Positions 1 to 10,880 of a stretch of 64,000 nt of DNA are shown here, in pieces. This stretch comes from Rhizopus arrhizus (lineage: Eukaryota > Mucoromycota > Mucoromycetes > Mucorales > Rhizopodaceae): contig JAKZZE010000011.1 of assembly GCA_024220505.1 (NCBI GenBank), positions 558,001 through 622,000 on the forward strand, given 5' to 3'. The notes beneath the pieces were generated by a model. That model was given only the letters and a program-made list of their open reading frames with translations, made no database searches and was not told the origin of the DNA. The translations under genes were made by a program, and so were the position numbers. How positions within the stretch are numbered: the stretch's first letter is position 1; every line of letters begins with the position of its first letter.

Positions 1-347
1 AATATGTTTGCCTAAGATACAATTCCCATCATTCAGATAATATGAAGAGCATTGCAATACGTAAGTACAATGTCAAACGAAATAGTCGTTTGTCTAGACA
101 GTTTATAATAAAATTTTCTTCCTTCAGAAAAAAAAAAGCACATTTGTCAAGCAACTACATCAGAATGATGAGTGAATAAACATTAGCTATACCTCCTACT
201 TTCTTGTAATCATTGAAATATAGTCCTCACTTATGTTGACATTCATATTCTCAAGTATAGTAGTTTTGAGTATTAGATTTAACTCTTTTCAGTTTTTATA
301 TTGCAGTTAAAGATCCATGGTATTTAGGTACAAGACAAATGAACTTA
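1..347. other. AT-rich flank with no visible gene
   Basis: I see no open frame with coding character and no RNA gene before the inverted repeat that begins at 348. The two bases just before the repeat (346-347) are TA, which fits the TA target duplication of Tc1/IS630-type transposons. Confidence 0.5.
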
Positions 348-668
348 CAGTGCTTCCACTGTCAATTGGACACTTTTTTGAAAATAGGTCGAAATTTAGA
401 AATAAATTGGCTGCTTTTTTCAGAGTAGTTTGGTCGAAAAAGAGAAATGTATTTGCCCACATGTTTGAAAATAAATTGGTCAAAAAAAAAGAATTCATTT
501 GGTCAATTCATTGAATTACTTTTTCTCATATGTATTTGATAATGTATTATATATACAGTAAGATGACTATATAAAACGCTTATTTAGTCAGTTCTCAAAT
601 TGGTTTACAGAATGCTGGACGAAATTGTGAAAGCGCTCTACAGGTACTGCTTCAGTGGCTTCAGCTTC
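348..668. repeat. Left arm of outer inverted repeat (IS630/Tc1-type end)
   Basis: This stretch of about 320 bp is a near-identical inverted copy of 10808-11127. The outermost bases read CAGTGCTTCCACTGTCAATT directly after TA, and the far arm ends with the complement directly before TA; CAGTG termini and TA duplications are typical of the Tc1/mariner/IS630 superfamily. Read on the minus strand, the inner part (about 590-668) also contains the last codons of the transposase found near 10.8 kb (VPVERFHNF and onward). So this arm is more than a terminal repeat: it is the 3' end of a second copy of the family in the opposite orientation. Codon homology decays inward of about 690. Confidence 0.85.
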
Positions 669-853
669 TGCTGATAATATACCCTCCTTACAAACCTATA
701 CATGATTTATCAAATAATTAAATACATTAACTTTTTTAGCTATAGGTTGTGAATAGAATTTGTAAACTATGTGGGAGAACAGATATAATGAAAATTTTTA
801 TCATAATAAAGCGCTAAAACAGCTATGACATGTGGTGAGATAAGTATAAATAA

Positions 854-2662
854 CTAAGAGCTAAGTTTTCTTTTTTTTTCTTTTGGTGTTGTTGACTTTG
901 GCTGTACATGAAAACAAGGAGGAATGGGGCCTCCCTCACCTAAATCAAATGCCACTACTTTGTCTAATGTAATGAGCCTTGTTCTTTCAATTATCAACCG
1001 TGATCTGTATACAGCTTCCAATATTTGTAGTAGCTGCTTAGTGATGAGTTCTGGGTCATCTGGAAATTGTAAAGGATATAAATGGTTGATTCGACATACC
1101 GCACCAGCTGGAGAATCCATTGTTAATAAAAAGAATTTGGTTTCCATCACTTGGTACCCCACAGTCACTATTTCGCGTACTTTGTCAGGGGAGGAGTTGG
1201 CCAAATTAACAAACATATCTTTTAGAATTTTTGGCATTTTAAAGCCTCCATCCATCAATTGCTTTGTGTCATTAAATTGGTAATATCTGCTGCATTCTGT
1301 CAAACCATATTCATCTGAATTTCTTTTGAAGACCATGTCCAACTTACGACCACAGAATTTACGTTGAATTTTGTTTATGCCGCCTATTGTTCGTTCTGAG
1401 TTTCTGCTAACAGAGGAAGCTGAACTGGATTTCTCTCCGCTTAAAAAAGTTCATTATTATGCTAATTATTATAAAGTACTATCAGAATTTATTACCTTCT
1501 ACAGTTTACGCGCGAATCGTCAAAGGCAGTGTCGATGAAATACCACAAACGCTTCAGTAGATCACTCTCACTTTGATCTGTTAATGGAAAATAGTTAAAC
1601 ATAAAGAGTTTAACACTATTGTAGAGAGTAGATTGAATCCATTCCAATTGGGTGTCTTTTAAAGGATGAAATTCTTGCTGCTTTAAAGTGGTATATAGTA
1701 AGTCCAAGTCAGTTATTGGCTTTAAAGAATCAATATATTTTTGCATATTGGATGGTAATGGAGGTAATGGTTTTAATTTATACGTTTTTACTTCTTTTAA
1801 GTCTTCTTCAGTAAATACTGTTTCCCAACATTTGTCTGAAGTATCCAGAATCAGTGAATGTGACGGACTTAGCAATAAATAGAAATAAATGTTGAATTAG
1901 TAAATTTTGCTTTAACTAAGAATAATACATTTTATACTATTTACAGGAAAGGATGTCGCGTGAATTTATCATTATTATATATAAATTGTATTATAAAATT
2001 TGTAAGAATGCGACATTCATCCCTGAAAATAGTATATATGTAAATATAAATATAATATACATACTGTTCAACAATACAATCGAGAGCAAATTGTTTCATT
2101 TGATCTTCTACGATTGTACCAGAGGATAAAGTCCATTTTTTTTTATTGTCAATTTTGCTATACATGTATTCAATTTTTTCGTAGTCGGTAACACTTATGG
2201 GCTGCTGTTTTATAGTTGTGGATGAGGTGGAGGAGTTCGAGTTATAACTGTAGCTAGATAGGCTTGCTTCTTCATTAAAATGGCTTTCTTCAGTTTCGTT
2301 ATCATTTGTACTTTGACAAAATTGATTTGATTTATTTATGATCATAATTAAAATACCCTCCCAATCTTGCTTTTTTTTGTCATTGTAAGGAAGCTTCAAC
2401 ATATTTAGAGTATCTGTAATTCTACGGTTCCAGACAGATTTGTATGTAGATACGGGGGAGCCGTCATATACATTAGCAATAAAATGAGCGAGCTGTTTGA
2501 TAATATCTCTGACTACAATAGGTTGGTTTGTATCTCGAAAAGCATTTATAGCACTGACAATTTCTTTTGGTTGATAATATATTAGTCATTTTTTTAGCTT
2601 AATATGTGTTTATATTTATGATTACCGTCTTTGTATAATGGGTCAGGCAATTTGTATTCCAT
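854..2662 (-). CDS. Unrecognised four-exon protein (497 aa) inside the outer inverted repeat
   Basis: Four exons join in frame: 2626-2662, 2065-2563, 1496-1867 and 854-1439, giving 498 codons including the stop. All introns are GT..AG and about 54-200 nt. The protein starts MEYKLPDPLYKD. It has a Ser-rich polar stretch near residues 85-110, a WIQSTLYNSVKLFMFNYFPL segment in exon 3 and a serine-rich link across the third intron. The C-terminal half has Cys, Gly and hydrophobic spacing, and the end is Lys/Arg-rich (KEKKRKLSS). I believe similar proteins form an expanded unnamed family in Mucoromycota, but I cannot name a domain. It has no signal peptide or membrane segment and no stop inside the exons, so it could be functional. 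Flanking sequence is purely transposon-derived. Confidence 0.7.
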
Positions 2663-2707
2663 GTTTTAAAAAGAAAAGTAAAACAACAATTGCAAGTTTT
2701 TATAATA

Positions 2708-2841
2708 TTGTATTTTTCAGCAAATTTGAAAAAGGACCGGGGATAAAATGACATATTCAAATCAGAACCGAGGTAATGCTTTCAGTAAGTTGATAAAGGG
2801 CTAGAAATAAAATGATAAATGCTTTGAGCTAAATCAATAAG
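2708..2841. repeat. Left terminal inverted repeat of inner IS630-like element
   Basis: About 130 bp that match the complement of 9046-9177 with only a few mismatches. The outer end reads TTGTATTTTTCAGCAAATTT just inside TA, and the other end mirrors it just inside TA. Together with the transposase remnant at 8114-8938 this defines an IS630/Tc1-type element of about 1.25 kb once the inserted LINE is removed. Confidence 0.88.
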
Positions 2842-2858
2842 AACTTCAAACACAATTG

Positions 2859-2877
2859 AGGATATCCTTTCTTTTTT
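2859..2877. repeat. Target-site duplication, 3' side of LINE 1
   Basis: AGGATATCCTTTCTTTTTT recurs at 8078-8096 as AGGATATTCTTTCTTTTTT (18 of 19 identical). The two copies bracket the LINE, and the poly(T) beside this copy corresponds to the poly(A) tail of the minus-strand element. Confidence 0.8.
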
Positions 2878-2965
2878 TTTTGTGTAAAATGTGTTTATTT
2901 CATACGTGCAAGTGACTGCACTCATAAAAAATAATGATAATGATAAAAATAAACATATGTAGAAA

Positions 2966-5900
2966 CTAAGTTGAGAGCATATTCTCGCGATGAATACGAC
3001 GAAGCATCAATCTTGTGCGAGCGACTACCTCACCGTGGTAAAAACGTTGATCATGGAAAACGACTTTCCAATGAACCCGCCAAATGCTTAGCAACATGCA
3101 GGCTACTACCGTCATACGGTCAACATTCGATTGATGCGCCGTAGCGGTTGATGCTGTAGTGGGAGGATTCATGACATCCTGAAGCTGAATGGGCTGACGG
3201 GGGAACGTGAGGCAGGACATGAGTTGCCAAGCGGCTTGTTTCAGTGGACATGACCACACAAAGTGCTCGTCGGATTCAGGCTGGTTACAGAGCAAACAGG
3301 TAGGGGCCAAAAACCGTGCTGAATTCAAATGATACAGGCGTTATCTTGACGGAATCCGTTTGTGATAAATGCGCCACATGATTGCTCGCGCCTGATGTGG
3401 CATGGCACACTGCCAGAAACGATGCCATGATTCGAGGGAAAAGCGTGGGTAAGTCGGCGGCAATGAATCAATTGGCGGCAATTGTCGATACCGATACGCT
3501 TTTGTTGTGAGATTCGACAAAAGGATCCCATCTGGAAGAAGAGGACTTATCAGTGCTTGGTAATTCGGTGGTGGAGCCTCAAAGTAAACAAGGTCACCTG
3601 CAGCCTCGTTTGCCGGACGTGATCGCTTGAACTGGTCGAACTCCTCAACTTCGGTGAGAATGCCAGCTCGTAAAAGGTCAAAATATCGAAGCAAGCTGTT
3701 ATGTAAAGGCATCCGTCCTTGAATTGGCCGTCGCCGCAGTGACCCCATGCTATGGTCGTAGGTATAGGCATGACGTACTAAAATAGCGCTCGCCTGGTTG
3801 AGCCGCTGGTTATGGGGTAAACTTACCAAAGATGGACAAACTCGCGTAAGCGGAAGCTCAGCCACCAGAGAGACGTTGATATCGCTCCAATTGATGTCCA
3901 ACTGCAATGAATCAACGGTACGGAAAAATGACTTGAAACAGCTCAGAGCTTTGACCAAAGGAGTACGACGTTCTGGGAAGAGAAGTGGTAAGAGTGAAGA
4001 AGGGCATTGACTATACTCTTGGAGACAGTAACGTAGAACTGGGAGCACGAAAGACGACTGCTGCGAGGCCACCCTGTAACTCAGAAGTAGTGGTTGTACC
4101 CAACGAAGCTGTAGAGCAGCATGCTGATCTGCCGGAGATAGGATACCAAGACCACCCTCTCGCAATGGACGTTGGCAGGTTGCAAAGCTGACACGAGGGA
4201 ACTTATTCTGGGACAAGAATGATGACAGGATAGCCGTTGCGCGTTGGAAAAAAGTGGCAGGAGGGGCGAGGATACGCGTGGCATACCATAACCGACTAAG
4301 AACCAAAGAGTTCGCAACCAGGCCGCGTCCTTTTATCGACAAGCGACGCAGGGACATAATTTGACACTGGTTGAGCATGGAATCCAGTAATCCATCCAGG
4401 AAGGCATTAATCTGGGAAGGGGCGCTTGTGAGGGGGAAGCCGAGGTATACCGCTGCTTCCGGCGATGACTGGTCATGCCATTGAACGATTCCATGGTCCT
4501 GTAAATTGCGCCGCCACGTCGGCAAAGGATCACCAGAAAGAGAGACAGCAATAGTTTTCGATCGATTAAGCTTAGCGTTAGAAGCTTGTTCATATACATG
4601 AAGGATGTCAAGGACATGTGTTATCTCCGCGGGGCCCGAAAGGAAGACCAGAACATCATCTGCATAGGCAAGCATTTTGAGCAATGGGCGATCGGCAATT
4701 GGGGACAGCGAAGGGAAAGTAAAACCACGCAGTTGAGGTGAGGCAATAATCATGCGCAGAAGGGGTTCGACAGCCAAATTAAAGAGCAGAGGAGATAACG
4801 GATTACTCTGGCGTAGACCACGCCCTTGTGGAAAGGGTGCCGAGAGGAAACCATTCACATTAACACATAAATGTAGTGCCAAAGAACAATTGCGTAATGC
4901 AGTCCACAAAAGGGGCAGGGAAACAAAAGTGGGACAGGCACGAGCGCAGGTAAGATGGATGGACCCTATCGTACGCTTTCTCCTGATCAAGAAGGAGTCC
5001 AATTCCTGGGACTTGGAAACGTTTGGCTACTTCCATTGTCAAGCGTGCACAAAGACCATTGTCGGTGATAAAACGTCTTCGTAAAAACCCCGTTTGATGG
5101 GGATTAATGAGCTCAGGCAGGAGTTGGTTAACTCTGGTGGCAATCAATCGCGTGAAAATTTTAGAATCGGCACAGATTAGCGAGATAGGGCGCCAGTTCT
5201 TAAGTTGTGTTCTATCCCCAGATTTGGGTAGAAGAACAACGACCGATCGTTGCCATGTCGCGGGAAAAAGTCGTTCTGTAAGCGCAGAGTTCAAAACGCA
5301 GAGGAACAAACGCCGGCAGAAGGAATGCCTAAAAAGAAAGCGCAAGATTCCGTAAGGCAAACCATCTATCCCGGGACTACTATGAGTAGGAGCGTGTTTA
5401 AGACATTCCTGGACTTCGTCCTCAGTCCAAGGAGTCAACAGTCTAGCGGAACGGTGAGACTCAAGACGGACATCCGTGGTAACGTGAGATAGAATCGTTA
5501 CTACTGCATCCTCAGAGTTAGGTTCGGTCGAATACAGTGCTGTATAAAACTGTTGCGCGCAATTTGTCAAGGAGGCGGGATCAGAGACGAAGTGCCCATC
5601 TTCAGACTGTAATCTGTCAATAGATTGCTGCTGACGTCGTTGTCTAAGACATTTATAGAAATAAGCATTAGAACGCTCACCTTTCTCTCTCCTCCGAATC
5701 CCTGATCTGAGTACTAACGTGGACGCAGACTTGTCGTACAGTACGTCAAGCTGAGATTCGACGTGTGCCAATGCATCGGTTGTGTCGACGGTACGACAAT
5801 GTCGAAGCAGGTATCGGCGACGTCGCTGCAAAAATTTCTGGTGTTGGACTTTCTTAGCTTGAGATTTATTACAATAAGATTGTATAAAGCCCTTCAGCAG

Positions 5901-6743
5901 AGCTTTAAACCTATCCCATTGTACTGGCGGGGGCATCTCATCGAGGTGCTGTTCAGCACCATCGCAGAAAGAGTTGAGCTCATCACAAAAACGCTTATCC
6001 TGAAGTAAATTAGGGTTACAGCGCCACAGGCCAGGGCCAGAACGACATGTGCCTAAGGATAAGCATAAAGACACAGCCGAATGATCACAACCACTAACAT
6101 AAGTGACCGATGGCTGTGATACCTGATATCGAAGATCAGCAGTAACCAGGAGAAAGTCAATGGTGGAGACGTTGGTAAAAGTAGGAAGATCGCGACAATT
6201 GTCATCGTCATGCAGCGCATCAAACCAATGTGTTCTAAGCTAAGAAAACCACGATCGGATCGTGGGTGAGGCCGTTGGTTGGTGAATATTGTGATTGAAA
6301 TCCCCAAGCAGAACGCTACGGGAAGTAGAAATATCAGTGGCACAGTAAGAGTTACTAAGGTTCTGTAAAAAGGAACGACACTCTGTGCGGTTAGCTGGTG
6401 CATAAAGGACATAAACAGTAAAAGGATCGTAGAGTTGAGAGATATGGCGAACCTCAGCAGCTAAAAGACGTTCATCATCTGAAGACCATAGATGGTGGAC
6501 TGTCAGCGAAGGATTGAAGCTGACAAGGCCACAGTGGCTTGTCCACGCACTAGACGAGACCTGCAGGCATAAATCAAAGCTACTTTGTAATTCGGAAGTA
6601 GAAGCATGTGTTTCTTGTAATGCTAAAATATCATATGGTAAGGAGCGTAGAGTATGAGAGAAAGAACGACCAGTGGAACTTAAAATTTTTTTGAGGCCTC
6701 TACAGTTGAGAGAGGCCATAGAGACCCGTGGATCTACTATCAT
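2966..6743 (-). pseudogene. LINE 1 ORF2: endonuclease / reverse transcriptase, broken
   Basis: The ATG at 6743 overlaps the ORF1 stop by 4 nt (ATGA). The N-terminal AP-endonuclease shows LNCRGL, LQETH and LLGDFN. The reverse transcriptase follows with LKNWRPISLI, LLDQEKAYDRVHP, the GRGLRQ block and the catalytic YADD (codons near 4655-4666). The last part has a CLLCNQPESDEHFVWSC zinc-binding motif of the zf-RVT type. Breaks: TAG at 6240-6242, a frameshift near 4862-4890 just before the GRGLRQ block, and TAA at 3341-3343. The usual RQGDPLSP block reads RQSNPLSP, two changes that both fit G-to-A. The product would have primed reverse transcription at a nicked target; this copy cannot encode it. 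Confidence 0.9.
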
Positions 6744-8056
6744 AATAATGTATTAGGAGGAGATGTGCAGTCAGGCCCTTCAAGAATACTCTCATTGCTA
6801 ACTGATGGGTTGGCCGTATGTTCCGGTCTAGCATTCTCAAGCTCGACCAGAGACAACTCTTGATCCTTACGCAGCTCATTAACCTCCTCTTCGTCCACAC
6901 TCATTCCATCTGTCTCTTTTGAATCTACGGAACAGTCATCGTCAACGTCGTCATCTGGGTGGTAAGAGGAATCAGAATCATCCTCTTCGGTACTCTTTTC
7001 TGGTTCGTCGAGTGCGGTAACTGAGGGTTGCACTGTAAGTCCCACTAGGGAATTCAAACTAGCTGACAGATGGTGCTGATCGATAGCAACCGAAACCGTA
7101 TTACCAGTAGATTTGGTAGACGGGGTTGCACTAACAGGTATTTGAAGGAAAGATGGCAAAGAGCTCGGATCAATATGATCTTCACGTCTGCGCTTGTCAC
7201 CCACTCTGTCTGTTCCTCGTTTAGGGCAGGAACAGAAAAGATGCTCAGGGCTGCCGCAGCTGTAACAGGTCCTGTTGCGTTGTCTATCTAAACGAGGGCA
7301 GGCGGTCTTAATATGACCGGGTTTGTGGCAATAAAAACAATGCTGTTCCGTGCCTCGCCAAGTGGCATAAATGATACGATCGTCAGCTAACGCGATTTCA
7401 TGGCTTAAAGGCTTGAATGAGTGGTTGTCATCAGTGGTCACATCCAATAATGCATAACCTTTTCCGAAAAAAAGGTTCGTCTGTGGGTCGAGGAGAAGTC
7501 CGACATGGAGTACATGACCGTATGCTTTGAGTACATTCGTCAAAAGAGGTGCAAGCTCATTAGGACGTCGAATGGGAAGCTTGTCTAGCGAGAGACGATA
7601 TACACTGCTCGAAGCCGGAAGGGTAGGTGTGCCTATGATGGTAAAGCCTTCCACAACGACACCAATAGAACAAGCTTTTGTGCGGGCTTCTACGGAGTCA
7701 AAAGCGATGACAGTGCCATGTACTGATCCTTGCTGTACAGGGACAGCGCCGATGGCGTCTGGGTATTGTGCTGATAAAGCTGCATAAAACTTGGTAGGAG
7801 AAACAGTTGTAGCCTCCAGGTCAAAAATAGCACTGTTCTTCTCTGGTGACTGGACCCAAATTCAAGCTTGGCGACGTTCTCGAGATGCTGACTTGGCTGC
7901 CTTGTCCTCAAAAGCGGTAACACTAGTGCCCTTAATAGAGCGAGAATAAGCTCTAAATGAGTGCCATATAGCTGCTGACTTGTTCTCATGAGATGGAGTA
8001 GTTGGAGATGAGGTTCCTGTATCAGGATTGTGATTGGTTGGTCCCCCGTGTGACAT
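6740..8056 (-). pseudogene. LINE 1 ORF1: zinc-knuckle nucleic-acid-binding protein, one stop
   Basis: A frame of 439 codons starting MSHGGPTNHN at 8056. It is open except for a TGA at 7862-7864, which would be a single C-to-T change from CGA. The middle contains an RNA-recognition-like region. Two zinc knuckles follow: CFYCHKPGHIKTAC and a second degenerate CYSCGSPEHLFCSC. A long Asp/Glu/Ser-rich tail closes the frame. Its stop overlaps the ORF2 start by 4 nt, so ORF2 was probably translated by termination-reinitiation. Related in layout to ORF1 of LINE 2. Confidence 0.88.
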
Positions 8057-8077
8057 TATTTTATATGAAAGACTCCC

Positions 8078-8096
8078 AGGATATTCTTTCTTTTTT
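8078..8096. repeat. Target-site duplication, 5' side of LINE 1
   Basis: AGGATATTCTTTCTTTTTT, the partner of 2859-2877 with one mismatch. It lies about 21 bp upstream of the LINE 1 ORF1 start, so the LINE is at or very near full length. Confidence 0.8.
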
Positions 8097-8113
8097 CTTT
8101 ATGAAATCCATTT

Positions 8114-8938
8114 TTGCGAACAATAAACACTGATTTTGAGATGAGCAAATTAAATCTTCAATACAAAGCCGAAGAACAGACAGCTGAGATCCACGTCATG
8201 ATGTCTATGATAAGGGCAAAGTGTGAGTTTGCTGTTCCTTCGTCAGCTATGGAACTTTATCAGGCAGTTAGCAAAGAACTAGCAGCACTCAAATGCGAAG
8301 ACCTTGAACTCAGCTCAGAGTATGAGGAAAGACCTGAAGCTGCTCAAGAAATAAAGAAAGTGCAACCTAATGCAGAAGAATTTGCTAAACGTCTCCCCAG
8401 AAGCCCTACCAGCTTTGAAAAGAAGACCATCGAGTACAGAAAATATCAACATGAGCAGATAAGGAGGTTTATTGAGTTGATAACTGATATGATCCCCGAA
8501 AATAGCGGCCTCCAGCTCAAGATGTTAGACATTTCTTTGAGAAAGTCTATCATAGTTATCACTGGAACCAAGAAGAGAAATTCTGATGGCAAAATTGTGC
8601 AAACAACTGCAAGAGTTGGGACAAGCACAGAATATTATCTTGTTTATCTGAATAATGTAATGAATGTGCTGGATAAGAACGATATGAAAGGATTTCACCT
8701 TGTAATGGATAGTGCTTTTATTCATAAGTCTACAAAATTGAGAGATTTCATTGAAAAATGAGGCTACAGGTGTCGAAATCTTTCAACTTATTCACCTTTC
8801 TTCAATCCAATTGAGCTGTTCTTGTTAAAAATGGAGTATAGTGTTAAGAAGAAGCTCTTTGATACAGGCGATATCCTCACCCCAAGAATAATAGAGTCCT
8901 GTTCAAAGGTGACTCTAAAGGTTTGCAGAGGATAGATA
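8114..8938 (+). pseudogene. IS630/Tc1-type transposase, internally deleted
   Basis: The frame opens MRTINTDFEMSKLN and runs to a TGA at 8759-8761. It continues past that stop as GYRCRNLSTYSPFFNPIE and ends near 8938. The DDE domain tail is recognisable: HLVMDSAFIHKS corresponds to the usual second-Asp block (MDNAPIH), and SPFFNPIE to the third acidic-residue block. The part that normally carries the first catalytic Asp (VFVDE-type block) is missing: sequence passes straight from an RRFIEL segment to LDISLRKS, so this copy is a deletion derivative. It lies inside the inner TIR pair and is its probable cognate transposase. Confidence 0.85.
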
Positions 8939-9045
8939 TGCCATTATGTGAGCTTCTTTGAAAGATGCTTAGCAACGAAAAAGAATCTTTTATCCTCTTT
9001 TTGTAAATAAATATCTCAATTTTTTTTAATTAATTTCTAATCGTT

Positions 9046-9177
9046 TATTGATTTAGCTCGAAGCATTTATCATTTTATTTCTAGCCCTTTATCAACTTAC
9101 TGAAAGCATTACCTCGGTTCTGATTTGAATATGCCATTTTATCCCTGGTCCTTTTTCAAATTTGCTGAAAAATACAA
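9046..9177. repeat. Right terminal inverted repeat of inner IS630-like element
   Basis: Inverted partner of 2708-2841, ending at TA (9178-9179). The near-identity of the arms, compared with the damaged transposase, suggests fairly recent mobilisation, perhaps in trans. Confidence 0.88.
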
Positions 9178-9306
9178 TACTGAAAATAGTGAATCACCAA
9201 GAAAAAAACACGTCACATATTTACATTCAATGGAATGCATTAAAAAAACACCCATAAATTGATTGGACAAATGGATAAAAGTATTTTATTAACCTTTTTC
9301 TTTCTT

Positions 9307-9601
9307 CAAGATTTTTAATCGTATAAGCCGCTCCAGATTGTCATCTCTGGTACCGCCTCGTTATAATCTTGAAGCCCTTTTTGTTACTAAAAGTATAAGC
9401 CGCTCCAGACTGTCATCTCTGGTACCGCCTCTTTATAACATTAATGTTTTGTTTTTTTTTTTTTTTTGTTCAAGATTTTTAATCGTATAAGCCGCTCTAG
9501 ACTGTCATCTCTGGTACCGCCTCGTTATAATCTTGAAGCCCTTTTTGTTACTAAAAGTATAAGCCGCTCCAGACTGTCATCTCTGGTACCGCCTCTTTAT
9601 A
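9307..9601. repeat. Tandem duplication carrying four copies of a 45-nt hairpin repeat
   Basis: A unit of about 131 bp at 9307-9437 is repeated at 9471-9601, an offset of 164 bp, with a T-rich spacer between. Each unit holds two copies of a 45-nt element, at 9321-9365, 9393-9437, 9485-9529 and 9557-9601. They differ at only one to three positions. Each begins GTATAAGCCGCTC and ends TTATA, and has an internal complementary pair CCAGA...TCTGG around an 8-nt loop; the end pair TATAA/TTATA could close an outer stem. No open frame crosses them. They match no transposon end seen in this window, and I do not recognise the family. Confidence 0.8.
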
Positions 9602-9606
9602 ACATT

Positions 9607-10340
9607 ACTGTTTTTTTTTGGGAATAGATGTGCTTCTACCTTCTCGTGGTTATTCCTGTTAATCAAAGTATACTACTATTCTTTGAGAACTAAAAGAAAC
9701 ACAATTATAATGAATAAAATTCTGTTTAATCTTTTATAAAATGCTATTACTTTTTCTCCCTGATCAATTACAAACTTGAATTTTAAGTGTAACGGTAGGT
9801 ATTCAAGATCTAACTCAAGACTCGCACTGCGTATTACCTCGCCGAATTGATTATATAGATTTACTTAGCATACATTTCTTGTACTGTATCCATCAAAACT
9901 AGTATTTCATAAATCATATAAATAAAATATATCAATTCTTAAATGTTATTATAATCTTGACTTCCTTCTTTTCTGAAGTAACATGAAAATGATACATTTG
10001 TATTAAAAAAAATTACAGTGGGTTAGACATCCCAGTAATGGAAGCATTGGTAACCACGCTATTAATCTTTAAGCAGATATGAAGTAAATGCACTTTCATA
10101 GGTGATTTTCCTCATGTCTTTAACGGAGCAAACGAACGATTTTGTGTATATTTGAATCAAAAAATTATCAAATTTGAAAAAAGAACCAGCTATTTTTTTT
10201 TTTTTTTTTTTGAAATAACTGCTCTTTGTGATGTCGTAATGGAGGAAGCTCTTAAGAAAAAAAAAAAAAAAAGAAGGAGCCACTCAGTACAATATTTATA
10301 CCGGTAAGGGCAGAAGAGAATGTTTCTTTTCTTGAAAAAA
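9607..10340. other. Gene-free AT-rich stretch with homopolymer runs
   Basis: No convincing coding frame. It contains T and A runs near 10192-10211 and 10256-10272. Short open frames here are interrupted low-complexity sequence. It may be the decayed 5' part of the outer transposon. Confidence 0.4.
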
Positions 10341-10427
10341 AGCTAATGAAGCCAAAGCAGGCAGTTAAAACCACAAATATCAACAATGATGCTTCACGCA
10401 AATCGAAACAAGCGTATAAGAATACAC

Positions 10428-10431
<4 letters not shown>

Positions 10432-10481
<50 letters not shown>
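10432..10481. repeat. Uninterrupted poly(A), about 50 nt
   Basis: A continuous adenine run inside the decayed transposase region. It gives poly-Lys or poly-Phe in the frames that cross it and is not coding evidence. Confidence 0.9.
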
Positions 10482-10483
<2 letters not shown>

Positions 10484-10545
10484 GTAAGAGCTACCCAAAG
10501 AAAAGCACCTGAGGATAAGATATCTGTTCCTTAAGATACTGCACC

Positions 10546-10880
10546 TAGTCATTACATGCAGTTCGTCAATGACAATACGGATTTCATGGACAAGTTTGCT
10601 GAAATGCAAGGGTTTTTTATTGCTATACACAACGCTCCAATGCATTCATCTTCATTTAGTGAACCCATAATAATGAAAAGAGGATACATACCTGTATATA
10701 TTCCTCCTTACTTTCTAGAACTAAAATACATTGCGCAGTTTGGGTTATCCTAAAAAGCAAGGTCAAATGAAGTGGGCTTGGTGACGAGGAGACGCTTAGT
10801 TCAAAAATTACTGAAGCTACTGAAGCAGTACCTGTAGAGCGCTTTCACAATTTCGTCCAGCATTCTGTAAACCAATTTGA
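10546..10880 (+). pseudogene. Decayed IS630/Tc1-type transposase belonging to the outer repeat family
   Basis: Across frameshifts and stops the plus strand reads MQFVNDNTDFMDKFAEMQGF, then AIHNAPMHSS, then RGYIPVYIPPYFLELKYIAQF, then ETLSSKITEATEAVPVERFH and a short tail. These align block by block with the C-terminal catalytic half of IS630-family transposases (usual blocks: VMDNAPIHTS, RGY, YLPPYSPELNPIEQFW). The second catalytic Asp reads His (IHNAPMH), and the third acidic position in the LELKYIAQF block is also altered, so the enzyme would be dead even without frameshifts. The last codons run into the right outer inverted repeat. Confidence 0.85.

Larger units (their letters stand above)
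2878..8077 (-). mobile_element. Non-LTR retrotransposon LINE 1 (APE-type, L1/Tx1-like), decayed
   Basis: A complete-length two-ORF LINE on the minus strand. The 5' untranslated part is only about 21 bp, followed by a zinc-knuckle ORF1, an ORF2 with AP-endonuclease, reverse transcriptase (YADD) and a C-terminal Cys/His motif, then a short 3' tail ending in poly(A), which is the T-run at 2871-2881. It sits inside the IS630-like element between 19-bp duplications, so it arrived later. Coding capacity is lost: one stop in ORF1, two stops and a frameshift in ORF2. The second LINE at 52089-57406 has the same architecture, but its proteins are clearly diverged from these. Confidence 0.92.

Noticed and set aside
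7527..7787. Plus-strand frames across LINE 1
   Set aside because: Antisense shadows of ORF1; codon content and domains are on the minus strand.
9321..9601. CRISPR array
   Set aside because: Only four copies with two alternating spacers that are themselves duplicated, in a eukaryotic genome with no cas-like gene; it is a tandem duplication of a two-repeat unit.
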